A stretch of DNA of 64,000 nt from Leptasterias polaris. Its lineage: Eukaryota; Echinodermata; Asteroidea; Forcipulatida; Asteriidae. The translations under genes and the position numbers were made by a program. Location of the stretch: contig JAZGTN010000058.1 in NCBI GenBank assembly GCA_037783415.1, positions 9,150,001 to 9,214,000 on the forward strand. The letters run 5' to 3'. This document shows, one piece after another, positions 59,040 to 64,000 of this stretch (its first letter is position 1; every line of letters starts with the position of its first letter). Under the pieces are notes generated by a model. The model was not told the origin of the DNA, ran no database searches, and saw nothing but the letters and a program-made list of their open reading frames with translations.

Positions 59040-60140
59040 ATTATTATTATTTATTATTTTTTTTCTTTTGAGTGGAGCTCTTATAGACTCCGTTTATTCA
59101 ACTCAAGTAATTACAAGTATATACATCTCCTATGGAACATTAAAGCAAGTACTGATAGATCAGTACACAAGTACATATAGGTTACTAGAAACTAAAGGAC
59201 AATGAACAAAGTTGATATTACATATCAAACAAAGGCAAGATCAAAACATGAAAAAGCAACCTAGTACAAGTAAAAAGATTAAAATTAAGGCCTACACAAA
59301 GGACAGTAACTGACAGGTGACAAAATTCGATTTTGATCAGAACATAAATTTTGGACTCTCGTCTTCATTGAAAGTACACAGGAATTTGTACAATTTGTTA
59401 AAATTACTTGTTTGGAGCCTATTCCTCTCCCTTAGTAGAAATGATCAGAGAGTTTCTTTGTAGGTCTTGATAGTAATGTTTGTGTTTGTGAAAACGTTGT
59501 CCTCATTGAAGACCAGATCACACCGGATTCTCCAAATAACATTGATCATCATGCCAACAATTATCATAGATACAAATGACAAATTCATACATACAATTCT
59601 TATACAATCACTGAGACAAAAGAAACGGCAGCCAGTTTGTTTCCTAATTAAAAATTCGACGTATAACCAGGGTTCAACCACCTCATTACAGTATAGAAAC
59701 AAATGTTCGACAGTTTCAGTGTCGGATTTACAGAAAGGACAGTCGACTGTATCTATGATTTTCATGCGTTTAAGTTTATCTCGGGTTGGCAGAATCCTGT
59801 GATAAAGTCTTAAAAGGTGTCCTTGTCTTTGGCGTCCATAATATTGTTCATGTTTAATTTGGTCCAAATATTGGCCCAGTCGAACTTATCAGTGAGGCCT
59901 AAAATCGAGGCCCACTTTTCCTGTGCTTTTGGAAAAACAAATTATTTGACCTTCAATGATTTGTACATTAATTTCGTGGTAATTTTAGAAAAAGGTACCA
60001 AACCCTGATCCCCATGGTCAATTTGGAACTGAGCCACCTGCTTGGATGGTCATTAGGCCCACAACGTTTTTCTTTGAAGAGGACAGGATTGATGTTTTGT
60101 TCGAAGACGTTTAGCTATGCGTCCAGCAGTGATACGATTA
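59040..60140 (-). mobile_element. 3' part of an L1/Tx1-like LINE
   Basis: The minus strand ends in an A/AAT-rich tail (59,040-59,070) after AGAGCTCCACTC. Upstream is a reading frame with a reverse-transcriptase zinc-binding motif. The 5' truncation is near 60,140, where another LINE tail begins. Confidence 0.65.
59445..59867 (-). pseudogene. LINE C-terminal zf-RVT domain
   Basis: This 140-residue segment has CPFCKSDTETVEHLFLYC near residues 43-60, the zinc-binding pattern found downstream of the RT in many L1, Tx1 and plant-type LINEs. LYHRILPTRDKLKRM before it is also typical. A hydrophobic segment follows. The segment is the end of a 5'-truncated polyprotein, so the methionine start is not meaningful. 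Confidence 0.75.
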
Positions 60141-60142
60141 AT

Positions 60143-60480
60143 TTCACACTTCAAGGTTCAAGGTTCAAGGTTCGTTTATTTCCACAGTATCAAAAAAGCA
60201 AAAGGCAATAATAAATACATCAAAAGTAATCATTACATAATGCAAAGTAAATGTTTTACAGCATAGGTTTGAAGAATATTACATGTAAACAAAAAAAGCA
60301 TTATGTGACACTGCAGAGGGATCCATTTAAAAAGCAAAGCTTGTAGGCAATGGTCCCTATAGTGACATGCATATGCATTGAGATTAAAAAATAATGTTGT
60401 GAACCGTGGAGGTCCGTGGTCGAGTCGAGCCACCAATAAACAAATATAATAGCAGGTCTCAATGCACATGCATGTTACTG
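60143..60480 (-). repeat. 3' end of another LINE with an AAGGTTC microsatellite
   Basis: On the minus strand the tract ends with three GAACCTT repeats after a GGAAATAAACGA stretch, a pattern common at LINE 3' ends. The right border is unclear and no domain is left. Confidence 0.4.
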
Positions 60481-60939
60481 TCACGGACAGGGGTAGGGTG
60501 GTGTAACCCTGCTGTGTGGTAGTCCGTTAACTTTTGAGAAGTTGGATGCCCACTTACAGATATTAATCAAATTCAAACAAAGAAAGTCAAAACAAAATGA
60601 TTTTGGACCACAAAATGACGATTTGGATTTATTTCTAAGCAAGTTCACAACAATGGCTGAACAGAAGTATGTATAACTTATAAGTACAATGAGGTTCCGA
60701 AAATAGTTCGACCTCGACTCCCTCGAGTTACATAACAAAAGTCAATATCCACAATCCAGTCACATTAAATTCTACTAAAATGATCACAAAAATCCCATCA
60801 ATCTAGTTAAGGGAAGTTAAATTGACCAAGTCTAATACTGGTTCAATCGAACTTAGTCCAGTTAAATATCTCTGCAAATATCCTTATCGATCGGTAATAA
60901 TAATCCCTACCAGTAATAATCCCCGTATCTAATCCACTT

Positions 60940-61100
60940 ATTTAACCCCTGAGGCCTATTTAATCCCTGAGGCCTATTTAATCCCTGAGGCCTATTTAAT
61001 CCCTGAGGCCTATTTAATCCCTGAGGCCTATTTAATCCCTGAGGCCTATTTAATCCCTGAGGCCTATTTAATCCCTGAGGCCTATTTAATCCCTGAGCAC
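60940..61100. repeat. 18-bp minisatellite, about nine copies
   Basis: The unit AATCCCTGAGGCCTATTT is repeated almost without change. Because 18 is a multiple of three, one minus-strand frame gives a Pro-Gln-Gly-Leu-Asn-Arg hexapeptide repeat inside a frame with no other protein-like sequence. The final unit shifts into GAGCACC. Confidence 0.9.
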
Positions 61101-62110
61101 CACCATCACCAAACAGCCAACCACTCACGAACTGGTAATAAAACAGAGCATCACTATAAAATAAATAGGACAGCAAACAGTCGCCGGGTGTCATACCCTC
61201 GTGTAAAAGTTTGACACACACAAGTTTCGGACAATGGAGTCAAAACTACTCAAAAATAACTCTTTCCATTCCGCCCACTGCAAGGAATCATCACTACAGG
61301 GGATCTATAACCCGCAATGAAAGGACGTAGTAACATTTTAGAAACAAACAATGAATAAAAGCGGAGAAAAAGGAGAATTTTACTCACACAAAAATCAGCG
61401 ACTTGACGCTCTTCAACCCAGAGAAAGAATTGAGCGGGAATGGTGTTGATTCCGGCCAGCTCACACACTACAAATTACTACGCGATTTATTTAATATTTA
61501 AAGAATTGGTTTGTTTACCATGACAGCAGAGTAATACAATAACCAAACACGTTAGAAAAATACCCAGGACAATTACTTCAATTTTAAAGTAATAAAAATG
61601 TCAAAAACTAATCTATTGGCGAACTTAGTTCTCCAGAGTGGATGTGGACGACCTGTGACCTAAGATAGTGCTACGGCCCATCAACAGGGAAAAGAGCTAA
61701 ATATAGCCTACTATGCTAATGATGTAGCGGCCAGGTCATGACACAGGTTTTTTTCCTTGTTGGCCCATACTCATGCAGTACGTACAAATGTAATAAGGTT
61801 ACGCACGGGCCAAACATTAAACGACCATACAATAAATTATACACACGGGGCTATACAGGAAACGGCCATACCGTCACATTACAAAGAAAAATCAGCAAAC
61901 ACTATAATACAATCAAATAACGAGAACAAACATTGGACTAGGACTAACACAACAATCAAACACAACAATCTTGCCGGTCAGCAATATAGTATCGAACGAA
62001 ATCATGAGTGATGCAAAAGCAGCGTATCCCTCGATGGATTTAACATAGTGTGGCTATGGATGATAGTATACACCATGGATCCCATGTAGGAGACCACCCG
62101 AGTCTGCACT
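61101..62110. other. No recognisable feature
   Basis: Mixed sequence with short open frames only; no domain, repeat or RNA gene is seen. Confidence 0.45.
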
Positions 62111-62129
62111 GTGGTATGGTTCAAAATAC

Positions 62130-64000
62130 AATGTACATCTGTAAAAAACTCATCAACAATAAGATTTCATTATATCAGCTTTAAAGACACGTTTAAAAGT
62201 AAACAAGCTTTTGGAGGCTTTAAGTTTTTCATTAAGCATGTTCCAAAGCATAGGTCCCTCATGTTTAATAGTTTTAAGAGCGAGGGAAGTACGAGTGTAA
62301 AATGTGATAATTAGAAGCTTGGCGGGTGAAATGGGAATGTACATCTGAGTTTAAAGAAAAAATTGATTGAATAGCAGAAGGTAAATTTTTACAAGTGAGT
62401 TGATACATGAGGGACCCAAGCTGAAGACAATAAATATCATTCACTTTAAAATTGCATATTTATGGAAAAGGGGATCTGTATGTGCGTTAAATTCAGCAAC
62501 TAAATTAATGATACGAAGAGCTCGCTTCTGTAAGAGAAGAAGTCTATTAGGATTGGTAGTAGAACTTGATCCCCATGCAAATATCCCGTAGTTAAGATAA
62601 GAACCGATCAATGTATTTTATAAAGAGATTGTAAAACCAGTTCAGGCATAAAATGCTTGATCCTAATGATCACACCAATATTTCTAGCAATAATTTTACA
62701 CTGTAATCAACATGACTATTCCATGATAGTCTACGGTCAACAAAAAGTCCTAGAAACTTGCAACAATCAGTTTCCAGTGATTTCAATGTCATTAATCTTT
62801 ATAGGACTTGGAAGGTCTCTGACTGAATTACTGAACAACATGCAGTTAGTTTGAGTGATATTTAGGGATAGTTTATTGACCGTAAACCAGGTGGCAACTA
62901 GTTTGAGCTCATCGTTAACAGTGTTTACAAGATAGTCAAGGTTACTATGGGAAAAGAATAAATTAGAGTCATCCGCAAATAATATAAATGAAAGCACACT
63001 AGAAGAATTTGTGAAATCATTAATGTATATGGTGAATAACAAAGGCCCGAGGATTGATCCTTGAGGTACTCCATACGTAAGGACATCAGACTCAGATTTA
63101 ATGCCATTGACGGAAACATATTGTGGCCTGTCTGAAAGATAACTCTTAAACCATTCTAGGGGAATTCCACGGATACCATAGTTGGGAAGTTTATGCAATA
63201 GTATTTGATGGTCTATTGTATCAAAAGCCTTTGAAAGATCAAGGAACACCCCCAAAGTATGATTGGAGTCATCGATAGCATTAGTAACTTTATCAATAAA
63301 ATCAAGGAGTGCATGAATGGTTGAATGTTTGCTACGGAAACCAAACTGTTGATTTGTTAAAATTTCAAACTTATTCAGAAAATTAATGGTACGGGCATAG
63401 ACACATTTTTCAAAGATCTTTGAAAAACATGAAAGAATAGAGATGGGCCTATAATTGGATATATTGTTACGATCACCCTTTTTGAAAACTTGTTGGACTT
63501 TAGCAATTTTTATTTCTGATGGAACAATGCCAGTCGTAAAAGAAGTATTGACAATATGAACAAGTGGTTTACTTATGGCAAAAATTGACTTATTGATAAT
63601 GGAAATATTGATCAGGTCATGACCAGAACTTTTTTTATTTTGTAAATTTTTTACAATGTCCAAAATTTCATGTTCAAATACTGGAGTAAAAAAGAAGGAA
63701 TTAAAATTAGGGTTGGGCATATAATCAGCAAAACTAAGGGGTGAATGAGTAGGTTGGATGTTTTTAGCAAGGTTGGGACCAATATTGATAAAGTATTGAT
63801 TAAAATGATTGGCGATTTGATTTGGGTTGTCAATTAAATTCCCATTAACAATGATGCTGTTAATACCATGAGAATGGGTATTTTTTATTCAAAACAGAAT
63901 TTATAACCTTCCAGGTATTACGGATGTTATTTCTTTCTTTTTCAAACTGAAGGGAATAGTACTTTTTTTTACAAAGACGTAGAAGGCTAGTCAAGGTGTT
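62130..64000 (-). mobile_element. CR1-type LINE running off the right edge
   Basis: The minus strand carries an RT followed by degenerate C-terminal sequence (for example KTIKHEGPMLWN near 62,240) ending near 62,130. Upstream, the linker region (NPNQIANHFNQYFINIG, about 63,780-63,830) is open but frameshifted near 63,870. The 5' part lies beyond the window. Confidence 0.8.
62767..63720 (-). pseudogene. CR1-type LINE reverse transcriptase
   Basis: The segment holds motifs in order: SSGHDLINISI, NYRPISILSCFSKIFEK, QQFGFRSKHST, FLDLSKAFDTIDH, YGVPQGSILGPLLF and ILFADDSNLF (catalytic FADD). This matches the CR1/jockey RT supergroup. The frame is open upstream of its first methionine (LSFADY), so the start is not real. 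It ends at a stop near 62,765 where a frameshift moves the reading into FLGLFVDRRLSWNSHV. The downstream third has several more shifts. Confidence 0.85.

Noticed and set aside
60907..61221. Hexapeptide-repeat protein on the minus strand
   Set aside because: The repeat is an 18-bp minisatellite and the flanking frame has no protein-like sequence.

Overview
The window reads as nuclear DNA of an animal, most likely a marine invertebrate. It contains non-LTR retrotransposons of CR1/L2 and L1/Tx1 type, a tyrosine-recombinase (DIRS/Ngaro-like) retrotransposon, a piggyBac transposon, an IS1595/Merlin-like transposase and several minisatellites. One gene has consensus splice sites. I see no operons, bacterial ribosome sites, tRNA or rRNA. 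Two TTAA-starting repeat fragments (about 34,178 and 48,226) resemble from memory repeats common in echinoderms; this is only a weak hint about the host.

Layout. 1-2,959 holds nothing I recognise. 2,960-33,886 is a dense array of related repeat units, called X, Y and Z here. All start with CTAG plus a stem-loop plus a GGTGTTCGGG motif and end in an A-rich tail, sometimes with a second stem-loop ending in ACCTAA. They look like non-autonomous Helitron/Helentron-type elements in head-to-tail tandem: relics (2,960-4,280), Z1 (7,749-12,917), X (12,918-14,472), Y1, Y2, a Y/X chimera (to 25,972), Z2 (25,973 on) holding an inverted X piece, and Y4 (29,924-33,732). Two decayed LINEs sit in this array, one at 4,281-7,746 and one inside Z1 at 8,362-10,795.

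34,259-46,019 is a decayed DIRS/Ngaro-like element on the minus strand (gag-like, RT, RNase H, tyrosine recombinase). It is split by a structurally complete 6.46-kb piggyBac element (36,729-43,190) with matching 14-bp inverted ends, TTAA target duplications and an intact 565-residue transposase. 46,057-50,400 is mostly minisatellite. 51,078-53,980 is the best candidate for an expressed gene: two minus-strand exons joined by a phase-0 intron with GT-AG borders, encoding a P-loop ATPase of the DUF3987 type. Head-to-head with it, at 54,840-55,898, is an intact ISXO2/Merlin-like transposase, followed by 2 kb of complex tandem repeats that reuse its 3' flank. 58,415-64,000 has a CGTCG microsatellite, an L1/Tx1-like LINE tail, an 18-bp minisatellite and a CR1-type LINE running off the right edge.

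As a whole this is a transposon graveyard with nested insertions that allow relative dating. Two or three proteins are still intact: the piggyBac transposase, the ISXO2-like transposase and the DUF3987 ATPase. The signals I find most interesting are the covarying stem-loops at repeat-unit ends, the subterminal ACGTCAWCCG motifs of the piggyBac element, and the divergent ATPase/transposase pair.
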